Positions 1 to 6,244 of a stretch of DNA of 7,178 bases are shown in pieces. Within the stretch, counting starts at the first letter, position 1. Each line of letters begins with the position of its first letter. The notes under the pieces are model-generated. The model did no database searches, was not told the DNA's origin, and was given only the letters and a program-made list of their open reading frames with translations. The position numbers and the translations under genes were made by a program. Source of the DNA: an uncultured Ectothiorhodospiraceae bacterium (GTDB lineage: Bacteria > Pseudomonadota > Gammaproteobacteria > UBA9214); assembly GCA_947258945.1 (NCBI GenBank), contig CAMYKJ010000128.1, forward strand, positions 1-7,178, given 5' to 3'.

Positions 1-1001
1 TCTGCATCGCCGGTGCGCGGCGCAACCGGCAGGATATCGTGCCAGGCATCGTACAGTGCCGGGCGCTGCAGATCGTTCATGGCCGCATCGACGATGGCGA
101 AGTTACGGTGTGCCGTGTGTTTCAGGTATTCCACGCGCGTCAGCAACACACCGGCATTGCCGGCAATGGCGCGCCCCGGCTCCAGCAGCAGCTCCAGCGG
201 ACGCCCCGACAGTTGTTCCATCAATGCGCGTGCATAGACGTCCGGTGTCGGCGGCTTGTCGCTGTCGCTGTAGGGAATGCCGAGACCGCCGCCCATGTCG
301 AGATGCCGGAGCACAATGCCTTCGTCCTGCAGCCGGTCGACCAGGTCGAGGATACGTTCCAGTGCGTCGGTGAACGGCGCAACCTCGGTCAGCTGCGAGC
401 CGATGTGGCAGTCGATGCCGACGACCTCGATATGCGCGAGCTCCGCGGCGCGCCGGTAGGTGTCGAGCGCCGTGTCGACATCGATGCCGAACTTGTTCTC
501 GCGCAGACCGGTGGAGATGTAGGGATGTGTGCCGGCATCGACATCCGGGTTGACGCGCAGCGATACCGGTGCGCTGCGGCCGCAGTCCGCGGCCACCGAT
601 TCGAGGCGTTCCAGTTCCACATCGGATTCGACATTGAAGCAGCGAATGCCTGTCTCCAGCGCGAGGCGCATTTCATCGGCACGCTTGCCGACGCCGGAAA
701 AGACACAGCGGGCCGGATCGCCACCGGCTTTCAGGACGCGTTGCAGTTCACCGGCCGAGACAATGTCGAACCCGGAACCCAGCTGTGCCAGGACGCTGAG
801 CACCGCGAGACTGGAATTCGCCTTGACGGCATAGCAGATGAGATGCGGGTGGCCGGCCAGTGCCTGGTCGAATACACGCCAGTGGTGCTCCAGGGTCGCG
901 CGCGAATAGACGTAACACGGCGTGCCGTGCCGTGCGGCGATTTCGGCGAGTTCGACGTCCTCGGCGCACAGCCGGTTGTCCCGGTAGTCGAAGTGGTCCA
1001 T
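1..1001 (-). CDS. lysA: diaminopimelate decarboxylase, 3' end cut by window
   Basis: PLP-dependent enzyme that decarboxylates meso-diaminopimelate to L-lysine, the last step of lysine synthesis, in the cytoplasm. The minus-strand frame is open from the ATG at 999-1001 to the window edge (333 codons). It begins MDHFDYRDNRL and carries the fold-III decarboxylase marks in order: CYAVKAN with the PLP lysine at K60, SLRVNPDVDAGTHPYISTG (147-165), HIGSQ (199-203), the phosphate-binding GGGLG (237-241), and EPGR (274-277). The family is usually about 415 residues, so some 80 C-terminal residues, including the conserved CESGD region, lie outside. The start follows the lptM stop by 5 nt and has no clear Shine-Dalgarno sequence, so translation is probably coupled to lptM. 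The same lptM-lysA order is known in Pseudomonas, where dapF follows. Identification is near certain. Confidence 0.97.
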   Translation of the reverse strand, partial: MDHFDYRDNRLCAEDVELAEIAARHGTPCYVYSRATLEHHWRVFDQALAGHPHLICYAVKANSSLAVLSVLAQLGSGFDIVSAGELQRVLKAGGDPARCVFSGVGKRADEMRLALETGIRCFNVESDVELERLESVAADCGRSAPVSLRVNPDVDAGTHPYISTGLRENKFGIDVDTALDTYRRAAELAHIEVVGIDCHIGSQLTEVAPFTDALERILDLVDRLQDEGIVLRHLDMGGGLGIPYSDSDKPPTPDVYARALMEQLSGRPLELLLEPGRAIAGNAGVLLTRVEYLKHTAHRNFAIVDAAMNDLQRPALYDAWHDILPVAPRTGDA

Positions 1002-1041
1002 GGCGGCTAGGAGTTTACGGCCGACAGCCGGTTGTCCCGGT
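968..1041. repeat. 18-bp direct repeat pair spanning lptM 3' end and lysA 5' end
   Basis: The sequence acagccggttgtcccggt occurs at 968-985 and again at 1024-1041, with starts 56 bp apart. On the coding strand both copies encode RDNRL, in lptM (residues 37-41) and in lysA (residues 7-11), each in the frame of its own gene. The flanking codons are also alike: (H/Y)RDNRL(S/C)A. A small local duplication is the simplest inference. Confidence 0.85.
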
Positions 1042-1147
1042 GTTCCGGGTCGTCGGGCAGGTACAGCGGCCCCTTCTGGCCGCAACCCTGGACACCAAGC
1101 GCCAGCAATGCAATCAGCAGCAGGCGTGTGCAATGTTGAAACTTCAT
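1007..1147 (-). CDS. lptM: small outer-membrane lipoprotein, LptM (YifL/LppL) family
   Basis: A 46-residue lipoprotein that was read directly from the minus strand. A basic and hydrophobic signal (MKFQHCTRLLLIALLALG) leads to a lipobox VQGC with the lipidated cysteine at C22. This is followed by GQKGPLYLP, the signature of the LptM/YifL family. In E. coli LptM binds the LptD-LptE LPS translocon and aids its oxidative maturation; the same role is inferred here. Q at position -2 of the lipobox is slightly unusual. The tail after the motif is short and ends RDNRLSAVNS; its RDNRL is encoded by an 18-bp sequence repeated at the start of lysA. The gene is co-directional with lysA with a 5-nt gap, which is the usual arrangement. 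The Shine-Dalgarno sequence is weak. Confidence 0.93.
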   Translation of the reverse strand: MKFQHCTRLLLIALLALGVQGCGQKGPLYLPDDPEHRDNRLSAVNS

Positions 1148-1173
1148 GATCTGTATCCGGTTACCAGGCCGTC

Positions 1174-1202
1174 AGTATACGTGTCCGACACGGCAAACCC
1201 AA
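1174..1202 (-). promoter_or_regulatory. probable sigma-70 promoter for lptM-lysA
   Basis: On the minus strand a TATACT -10 box lies at 1179-1174. A TTGGGT hexamer (3 of 6 matches to TTGACA) lies 17 bp upstream at 1202-1197. This would place the transcript start near 1166, about 20 nt before the lptM ATG. The -10 box is strong and the -35 weak, so this remains a prediction. Confidence 0.5.
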
Positions 1203-1237
1203 CGCACCTCAGGGAACCCTGTGCAGTCCGTCCCCGG

Positions 1238-1243
1238 TATACT
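1238..1243 (+). promoter_or_regulatory. -10 box of carboxylesterase gene, possibly leaderless
   Basis: TATACT ends 7 nt before the ATG at 1251. A transcript start at the usual distance (6-8 nt after the box) would fall at or beside the A of the ATG. No Shine-Dalgarno sequence precedes that ATG. No convincing -35 was found at 16-18 bp. The box could instead be chance. Confidence 0.4.
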
Positions 1244-1250
1244 GGCCCGC

Positions 1251-1925
1251 ATGAGCGACCCACTGCTGGATGCAATCGAGATCAATCCCGCGCGTGCCGC
1301 CACGGCCGCAATCATCTGGCTGCATGGCCTTGGCGCCGACGGTCACGATTTCGAACCCCTGATACCGCAGCTGGGCATCGTGGAAGCGCTGGGTGTGCGC
1401 GTGCTGCTGCCGCACGCGCCGCGGTTGCCTGTAACTGTCAACGGTGGCATGGTCATGCCCGCCTGGTATGACATTCGCGGTCCCGATTTCGGGCATGGGG
1501 AAGACGCGGACGGCATCCATGCCAGTGCGCGGCGGCTGGAGGCGCTGATTGAGCGCGAAACGGCGCGGGGCATTTCAACTGACAGGATCGTGCTGGCGGG
1601 CTTTTCGCAGGGCGGCGCCATCGTGCTGCATACCGGTCTGCGCCACACCGGGCGTCTCGGCGGGATCCTCGCGCTTTCCACCTACCTGCCGCTGGCGGAC
1701 ACGCTGCCGGTCGAACGCAGTGCCGCCAACGCGGACATCCCGATCATGCTGGCGCACGGCGAGCAGGATCCGCTCATACCGCTGGCGCTGGCGTCGGCCT
1801 CGCGCGACCGGCTGCAGGCGCTGGGCTACCGCGTCGACTGGCGGACCTACCTGATGCCGCACGCCGTCTGTCCGGCCGAAGTGGGGGATATTCGCGAATG
1901 GCTGCATGCCGTGCTGCAGAATTAA
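1251..1925 (+). CDS. alpha/beta-hydrolase carboxylesterase (phospholipase/carboxylesterase family)
   Basis: A cytosolic serine hydrolase of 224 residues, the normal size for the phospholipase/carboxylesterase (Abhydrolase_2) family that includes Pseudomonas EstB and the eukaryotic acyl-protein thioesterases. It should cleave short-chain carboxylic or thio-esters; the natural substrate is unknown. The oxyanion-region motif IIWLHGLGADGHDF lies at 21-34. The nucleophile is S119 in GFSQGG, the acid D173 in HGEQDPLIP, and the histidine H204 in MPHAVCP, so the triad is complete. There is no signal peptide. The ATG at 1251 (MSDPLLDAI) was chosen because it fits the family length; the open frame continues upstream to 1146, but those residues (MICIRLPGRQYT...) look like non-coding promoter DNA and overlap the start of divergent lptM. 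A REPIN follows the stop within 10 nt. Confidence 0.93.
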   Translation: MSDPLLDAIEINPARAATAAIIWLHGLGADGHDFEPLIPQLGIVEALGVRVLLPHAPRLPVTVNGGMVMPAWYDIRGPDFGHGEDADGIHASARRLEALIERETARGISTDRIVLAGFSQGGAIVLHTGLRHTGRLGGILALSTYLPLADTLPVERSAANADIPIMLAHGEQDPLIPLALASASRDRLQALGYRVDWRTYLMPHAVCPAEVGDIREWLHAVLQN

Positions 1926-1931
1926 TACAAT

Positions 1932-1984
1932 TGTAGGAGCGCACCGCGTGCGCGATTCATTCGCGGATGCAATCCGCTCCTACA
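1932..1984. repeat. REPIN (two inverted REP sequences)
   Basis: The outer arms tgtaggagcg (1932-1941) and cgctcctaca (1975-1984) are perfect inverted repeats. Each half has its own 6-bp hairpin with a 3-nt loop: gcgcac/gtgcgc at 1939-1953 and gcggat/atccgc at 1963-1977. Each half ends in CGCGA before a 5-nt centre (1956-1960). GTAGGAGCG...CGCGA is the head-to-tail layout of REP sequences in Pseudomonas and related gammaproteobacteria, which are moved by RAYT transposases. It fills the gap between two convergent genes, a typical site, and could also act as an end-of-transcript structure. No RAYT gene is in this window. Confidence 0.85.
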
Positions 1985-2011
1985 TCAATCGATACCCCAG
2001 CTGCAGTGTTA

Positions 2012-2460
2012 TTAGCTCACCACCTTCCAGGAGCCGTCCGGCTGCCGGCATGCCGTGCCGTAGGACGTCTCGCGCCGTCCTCCGACCACCACGTCGGAGG
2101 TGTACTCACGGCAGTACTGACCGGTACCGGTCTGGTATGTCCGGGTCGGCGTCATGGTGTAGTCGTTGCCGGTGTTCGGATTTTGCCAGTGTGAGGGCTC
2201 GAGGGTCCGGTTGTATTCCAGGCTGTGGCTGGCCTTGAGCCGGTCGGTATCGTCCATGCTGCGGCCGACAGCACCACCGATGAAGGTGCCTGCGATGGCC
2301 CCGGCCACGGTCGCGACGTCCTGACCGCTGCCGCTGCCGACCTGGTGGCCGGCGACGCCGCCGAGGATCCCGCCGACAACCTGGCCGGTTTGTTCGTTGG
2401 TACCGTGGTGCCGAGCGCCAGGGTGATGGCGCCGGCCAGCATCAGAATTCGTGTGTGCAT
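2012..2460 (-). pseudogene. glycine-zipper 17-kDa surface antigen-like protein, apparent frameshift
   Basis: Envelope protein of the Rickettsia 17-kDa antigen type (also called RT0821/Lpp0805 family). The ATG at 2458-2460 has a well-placed GGAG (2467-2470) and encodes the signal sequence MHTRILMLAGAITLALGTT. That frame then departs from the family. The family-like sequence continues in another frame from 2401: TNEQTGQVVGGILGGVAG, then a second glycine zipper GAIAGTFIGGAVG, then the C-terminal domain with NPNTGNDYTMTPTRTY, YCREYTSDVVVGGRR and TACRQPDGSWKVVS, ending with TAA at 2012. The two parts join at 2401-2404, where the frame needs one or four more bases. With the frame restored the product is about 150 residues, normal for the family. 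It may be a recent pseudogene or an assembly error. A shorter product from the GTG at 2308 would lack the signal sequence and first zipper. Confidence 0.8.
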
Positions 2461-2466
2461 GTCAAT

Positions 2467-2485
2467 CTCCGTCAGGTATTCCTGA
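2467..2485 (-). promoter_or_regulatory. Shine-Dalgarno with adjacent small hairpin
   Basis: On the minus strand GGAG (2470-2467) lies 6 nt before the ATG at 2460 and fixes that start. One base upstream lies a perfect 5-bp inverted repeat, TCAGG-AATA-CCTGA (2485-2472). It could be a small operator or an mRNA hairpin; its function is not known. Confidence 0.55.
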
Positions 2486-2587
2486 AATCAATTAACGCAG
2501 GACAACGGAATAGGTTAACCGTTCAGGGCTGACGCGCAGGGCTGTGAGGGTAGCCGGATATAACCAGCCGGATCAGCAGGATAATGC

Positions 2588-3394
2588 CTACAGGGCGACG
2601 GTCCGTCCGCTGTCACCCTGGCCGGCCTCGGCCAGTGCCTGTTCGGCGCGTTCCAGCAGGGAGTCGGCATCATCGTGTGACTGGCAATCGGTGATGCCGT
2701 AGCAGGCCACAAGCTGCCGTGCTTCACCGTCGTTCATGTGGTCTAGTTTGGCCGCCAGTTTTTCCACCAGTTCAAGGGCGGCATCGCGCGTGGTTTCCTG
2801 CAGTACCAGGATGAAGGCCTCGCTTTTATTGAGGCCCACCAGGTCCGCCCAGCGCGTCTGGTCGCGCAGCAGCGCGGTAATGTCCGCGAGTGCGCTGCTG
2901 CGATCGGTTGCCCCCGAGCTGACGGACAGGGTGACGATCGACAGCGGGTTGTTGTAGCGGCGACTGCGTGCAACCAGTGGTGCCAGCGAGACCAGGATGC
3001 CGCGCCGGCTGAGCAGGCTGCCGATACGGGTATCGTACAGGGTCTGTTCGTCGAGATCTTCCCGCAGGGCGTCGCGCTCGTGCCGGAGACGCAGCTTTTC
3101 CGTGATGTCGGTATAAAAACGTGCCTGGATACCCGGCATGTCGATGACATCGACCGCCAGCCAGCGCTCTTCGCCGTCCGGCATGATCCAGTTGATGACG
3201 GTGCTGGTGCCCAGCAGCGGCTGCAGCAGGCCCGCGTCGAGGGAAGGGTCGGCAGCACTGTCTGCGTCGACGCCGACCAGTGTGCGGAAGGCACGGTTGG
3301 TGCCGCGCAGTGCACCGGAGTTTTCCAGCAGCAACATGGGTTGCGGCGACATGTCCAGCAGAAGCAGGGCTTCCTGTAGCGAGATATCTGTCAT
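2588..3394 (-). CDS. PAS domain protein with degenerate GGDEF domain
   Basis: A soluble 268-residue signalling protein with no membrane segment or signal peptide. Residues about 8-98 form a PAS domain (LLLDMSPQPMLLLENSGALRGTNRAF ... RFYTDITEK, the last part being the usual PAS exit). Residues 99-118 form a charged helical linker, and about 119-260 have the layout of a GGDEF domain: DTRIGSLLSRRG (in place of DxLTGLxNRRG), RSRRYNNPLSIVTLSV, the helix before TRWADLVGL, and LLERAEQALAEA at the end. The signature loop itself reads LNKSEAFI instead of GGDEF, so diguanylate cyclase activity is probably lost. A role as a PAS sensor that binds a partner is inferred. The start ATG at 3392-3394 (MTDISLQ) was preferred; a GTG at 3433 in the same frame adds 13 unlikely residues. 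Neither start has a clear ribosome binding site. The gene follows argH on the same strand at 87 bp. Confidence 0.8.
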   Translation of the reverse strand: MTDISLQEALLLLDMSPQPMLLLENSGALRGTNRAFRTLVGVDADSAADPSLDAGLLQPLLGTSTVINWIMPDGEERWLAVDVIDMPGIQARFYTDITEKLRLRHERDALREDLDEQTLYDTRIGSLLSRRGILVSLAPLVARSRRYNNPLSIVTLSVSSGATDRSSALADITALLRDQTRWADLVGLNKSEAFILVLQETTRDAALELVEKLAAKLDHMNDGEARQLVACYGITDCQSHDDADSLLERAEQALAEAGQGDSGRTVAL

Positions 3395-3481
3395 GGATTG
3401 GTTGGTGTTATGGGCATGTGCGCATACTGACACTTGTTAACGGACAACCGCCGCCTGTCTTTAATCGTGGACACCGTTGCA

Positions 3482-4867
3482 TCAAAGCCGCGCGCGCGCT
3501 GCCGCGGCCGCCGCACGGACCTGTTGCGGCGCAGTGCCGCCCGCGTGGTTGCGTGCCGCCATGGAGCCTTCCAGTGTCAGCACAGCGAAAACATCGTCTT
3601 CGATCACGCCGGAAAACGCCTGCAGCTCGTCCAGCGTCATGTCCGCGAGATCCTTGCTGTTGTCCACGCCGAAGCGCACCGCGCGGCCGACGATTTCATG
3701 CGCGTCGCGGAACGCAATGCCCTTGCGGACAAGGTAGTCGGCCAGGTCGGTCGCTGTGGAGAAACCCTGACGCGCGGCGGCCTGCATGTTTTCACGCCTG
3801 ACCTCGACCGCCGGCATCATGTCGGCGAACACGCGCAGCGAACCGCGCAGCGTGTCGACGGTATCGAACAGCGGCTCCTTGTCCTCCTGGTTGTCCTTGT
3901 TATAGGCCAGCGGCTGACCCTTCATCAGCATCAGCAGGCTGACCAGGTGGCCGGTCACGCGCCCGCTCTTGCCGCGCACCAGCTCGGGCACGTCCGGGTT
4001 CTTCTTCTGCGGCATGATGCTGGAGCCCGTGCAGAAGCGGTCGGGGAGTTCAATAAAGTCGAATTGTGCCGATGACCAGAGTATCAATTCCTCTGAAAAC
4101 CGCGACAGGTGCATCATGATCAGGGCGGCCGCTGCACAGAACTCGATGACAAAATCCCGGTCGCTGACGGCGTCCAGCGAGTTGGCTGCCGGCGAATCGA
4201 ATCCCAGCAGCCCGGCGCTGAATGCCCGGTCGAGCGGGAAGCTGCTGCCGGCGAGCGCGGCCGCGCCCAGCGGCATGCTGTTGACCCGCTTGCGGCAATC
4301 GAGCAGGCGCTGATGGTCGCGCTCCAGCATCGCCTCCCAGGCCAGCATGTGATGTCCGAAGCTGACGGGCATGGCCACCTGCAGGTGCGTGAAGCCCGGC
4401 ATGATGGTGTCGGCCTCGCGCTCGGCCAGCTCGACCAGCGCGAGCTGCAGGCGGCGCAGGGCCGCTGCGAGGTCATCGATTTCATCGCGCAGGTACAGGC
4501 GCAGGTCGGTCGCGACCTGGTCGTTACGCGAGCGGCCGGTATGCAGCTTCTTGCCGGTTTCACCGATGCGCTCGATCAGCCGCGCCTCGATATTCATGTG
4601 AATGTCCTCGAGGCCGACCGACCAGCTGAACTCACCCTGTTCGATCTCGACGCGGATCTGCTCCAGGCCGTCGACGATGTCCGCGGCTTCCGCGTCCGTG
4701 ATGATGCCCGCATGCGCGAGCATGCGGGCATGCGCAATCGAGCCCGTGATGTCGTGCCGGTAGAGCCGCTGGTCGAAGCCGATCGATGCGGTGAAGTCCT
4801 CGACGAATGCATCGGTCGATTCCGTGAAACGCCCGCCCCAGGGCTTGCTTGTGGTGTCGTCAGTCAT
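3482..4867 (-). CDS. argH: argininosuccinate lyase
   Basis: Splits argininosuccinate into arginine and fumarate, the last step of arginine synthesis; a cytoplasmic homotetramer of the fumarase/aspartase superfamily. The 461-residue length is normal. It begins [14 protein letters not shown], has [16 protein letters not shown] (109-124), PGFTHLQ with the conserved T160-H161, and the superfamily signature [12 protein letters not shown] (281-292), whose flexible loop holds the catalytic serine (S282/S283). The start ATG at 4865-4867 matches the usual N-terminus; the frame stays open to 4990 but would then translate the upstream repeat cluster. The Shine-Dalgarno sequence is weak. The gene is divergent from algZ, as in Pseudomonas, with a 264-bp gap. 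All key residues appear intact. Confidence 0.97.
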   Translation of the reverse strand: MTDDTTSKPWGGRFTESTDAFVEDFTASIGFDQRLYRHDITGSIAHARMLAHAGIITDAEAADIVDGLEQIRVEIEQGEFSWSVGLEDIHMNIEARLIERIGETGKKLHTGRSRNDQVATDLRLYLRDEIDDLAAALRRLQLALVELAEREADTIMPGFTHLQVAMPVSFGHHMLAWEAMLERDHQRLLDCRKRVNSMPLGAAALAGSSFPLDRAFSAGLLGFDSPAANSLDAVSDRDFVIEFCAAAALIMMHLSRFSEELILWSSAQFDFIELPDRFCTGSSIMPQKKNPDVPELVRGKSGRVTGHLVSLLMLMKGQPLAYNKDNQEDKEPLFDTVDTLRGSLRVFADMMPAVEVRRENMQAAARQGFSTATDLADYLVRKGIAFRDAHEIVGRAVRFGVDNSKDLADMTLDELQAFSGVIEDDVFAVLTLEGSMAARNHAGGTAPQQVRAAAAAARARL

Positions 4868-4896
4868 GGTTAGAGCCAGTCCGTCTGTTGCCGCGC

Positions 4897-4921
4897 AGTA
4901 TAGCGAATCCTGTGAAACAGG
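4897..4921 (-). promoter_or_regulatory. argH promoter -10 box with adjoining palindrome
   Basis: On the minus strand TATACT lies at 4902-4897, about 30 nt before the argH ATG. A perfect inverted repeat CCTGT-GAA-ACAGG (4909-4921) occupies the expected spacer region. No good -35 is visible at 16-18 bp, where the repeat cluster has begun. The palindrome may be an operator or just the edge of repeat copy A'. Confidence 0.45.
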
Positions 4922-5106
4922 GGGCAGAGTCTGTCGGGTAAAAATGGGGAGGGGGACAGACGGCGTTTTTTCTGCCGCCTGCGCTGCCATGCTCCTGTCC
5001 CTGCGGGGATGTAACGGACAAAAACGTGTTCTGTCCCCGTTTCACGCCTGGGAAGGGAGCAAAGTTCGGCAGGTGACAGGAAAACCGTGGTCTGTCCCCT
5101 GTTTCC
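4911..5106. repeat. nested inverted-repeat cluster (REP/MITE-like) between argH and algZ
   Basis: Four related units lie here. Copy A' (4911-4944, minus orientation) and copy A (4951-4971, minus) are followed by copy B (5020-5045, plus) and copy C (5081-5106, plus). The shared core on the unit's own strand is roughly AAAAACGTGNTCTGTCCCC followed by TGTTTC. A pairs with B: ggggacaga/tctgtcccc plus cgttttt/aaaaacg. A' pairs less exactly with C through gaaacaggggnaga. The result is a nested stem-loop of nearly 200 bp. It resembles short palindromic repeats dispersed in proteobacterial genomes and linked to IS200-like REP transposases, but the family is inferred from memory. No transposase is present. 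The repeat comes within 26 nt of the algZ ATG. Confidence 0.7.
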
Positions 5107-5131
5107 CCGCTTGCAACCGGGTGATGCAGGG

Positions 5132-6244
5132 ATGAAACTCGGCGTCATGGGTATCCGCCAGCCGACCGATCAACGCGGTATCGAACAGCTCGAGCGCTGC
5201 TTTCTGCCGAATTTCTGCGATGTGCGCATGGTATTCGTGGTGGTCATCATCGCGGAACTGCTGGCCCTGATCATTACCCTGGTCAGCCCCGGTGTGCTCG
5301 ATGATCCATGGGGCAACCTCGGCATGATCTCGCTGTTCATGCAGTGGATCGCGCTGACCAGTGCGGCCGTGCTGTGCATCGGCCGGTCGCTGCTGTCGCG
5401 GCTGGACAATACCGCGGCCGCAGTTGTCAGCTACCTGCTGGTGCTGCTGGTGACTGCCGTGGTCAGCGAGCTGGCCTTCAGATTGATGGTGCACAGCGCA
5501 CTGTTCCCGGAGGTCACGGTCGACGACCATGCGGTGTTCCTGCTGCGCAGCCTGACCATCAGTACCGTGATCGCGGCCATTGTGCTGCGTTATTTGTATA
5601 TACAGTTCCAGTGGCGCGAGCAGCTGAAGACCGAGGCCAGCGCGCGCGTGCAGGCCCTGCAGGCGCGCATCCGCCCGCACTTTCTGTTCAACAGCCTGAA
5701 CACCATCGCGTCACTGACGCGTTCCGATCCGGCACTGGCCGAGACGGCCATCGAGGACCTGTCAGACCTGTTTCGTGCGTCACTGGACAGCAACCATGAC
5801 CAGACCACGCTGGGTGAAGAGCTGACGGTGGCGCGACGTTATCTGAATATCGAGTCACTGCGACTCGGCGTCCGCCTGTCGGTGGCCTGGGACCTGGATG
5901 ACCTGTCGCTGGAGACGGCGGTGCCGCCGCTGATCCTGCAACCCTTGCTGGAGAACGCGATCTATCACGGCATCGAGCCGTTGCCGCAGGGCGGCATCAT
6001 TCATATTGCGGGCCACAACCAGGACGGCAACCTGGAGATCGTCATCAGCAACCCGGTGGCCGGGATCAGCAAGCGTACCTCGGGCACGAGAATCGCCCAG
6101 GAAAATATTCGCCAGCGGCTGCAGATCGCAAATATTCGCCAGCGGCTGCAGATCGCGTTTGGCGCGCAGGCGGATCTGGTCACGTCGATGTCTGATGGTG
6201 TCTATACGGTGACGCTGAAAATGCCGGGGGCAGGTAAACAATGA
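5132..6244 (+). CDS. algZ: LytS-type membrane sensor histidine kinase AlgZ/FimS
   Basis: Sensor kinase expected to control AlgR phosphorylation; in Pseudomonas the pair governs type IV pilus genes and alginate. The product has 370 residues. Four likely membrane segments lie at about 33-51, 64-83, 94-117 and 137-157. A linker helix follows, then the His_kinase box ARIRPHFLFNSLNTIASL with phospho-acceptor H183, and the ATPase domain with LLENAIYHGIEP (N275). The G-box reads SGTRIAQENIRQRL, a departure from GxGIGLxN. Immediately after it a perfect 27-bp tandem duplication gives NIRQRLQIA twice (325-333, 334-342), with the frame kept. The ATG at 5132 was chosen over a GTG at 5087 inside the upstream repeat; GCAGGG lies just before it. 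The stop overlaps the algR start (ATGA). Family assignment is firm, and whether the kinase is active is open. Confidence 0.93.
   Translation: MKLGVMGIRQPTDQRGIEQLERCFLPNFCDVRMVFVVVIIAELLALIITLVSPGVLDDPWGNLGMISLFMQWIALTSAAVLCIGRSLLSRLDNTAAAVVSYLLVLLVTAVVSELAFRLMVHSALFPEVTVDDHAVFLLRSLTISTVIAAIVLRYLYIQFQWREQLKTEASARVQALQARIRPHFLFNSLNTIASLTRSDPALAETAIEDLSDLFRASLDSNHDQTTLGEELTVARRYLNIESLRLGVRLSVAWDLDDLSLETAVPPLILQPLLENAIYHGIEPLPQGGIIHIAGHNQDGNLEIVISNPVAGISKRTSGTRIAQENIRQRLQIANIRQRLQIAFGAQADLVTSMSDGVYTVTLKMPGAGKQ
6103..6156. repeat. perfect 27-bp tandem duplication inside algZ
   Basis: Copy 1 spans 6103-6129 and copy 2 spans 6130-6156; all 27 positions match, and the match stops at both edges. Because 27 is a multiple of three the frame is kept, and the kinase gains a second NIRQRLQIA. 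Two identical copies suggest a recent slippage event or an assembly artefact. Confidence 0.97.

Noticed and set aside
39..1010. Long plus-strand open frame (323 codons) across the first kilobase
   Set aside because: It is the antisense shadow of lysA, which has all its family motifs on the other strand; the plus-strand translation shows no recognisable motif.
2461..2587. Possible separate small gene or terminator between the PAS gene and the glycine-zipper gene
   Set aside because: Only short direct repeats (ATCCGGCT twice, cagggctg twice) and a ggttaacc palindrome are visible; no supported reading frame or T-tailed hairpin.
3395..3433. GTG start at 3433 for the PAS protein
   Set aside because: The extra 13 residues (SVCAHAHNTNQS...) do not look like part of a PAS domain, and no ribosome binding site precedes the GTG.
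4911..5106. CRISPR-like array
   Set aside because: The units alternate in orientation, vary in sequence and have irregular spacing, so they fit palindromic REP/MITE-like repeats and not a CRISPR.
5042..5680. Minus-strand open frame of 212 codons opposite algZ
   Set aside because: Its translation is rich in H, Q, D and R as expected for antisense of a GC-rich membrane protein gene, and it overlaps the repeat cluster; algZ is clearly the real gene.
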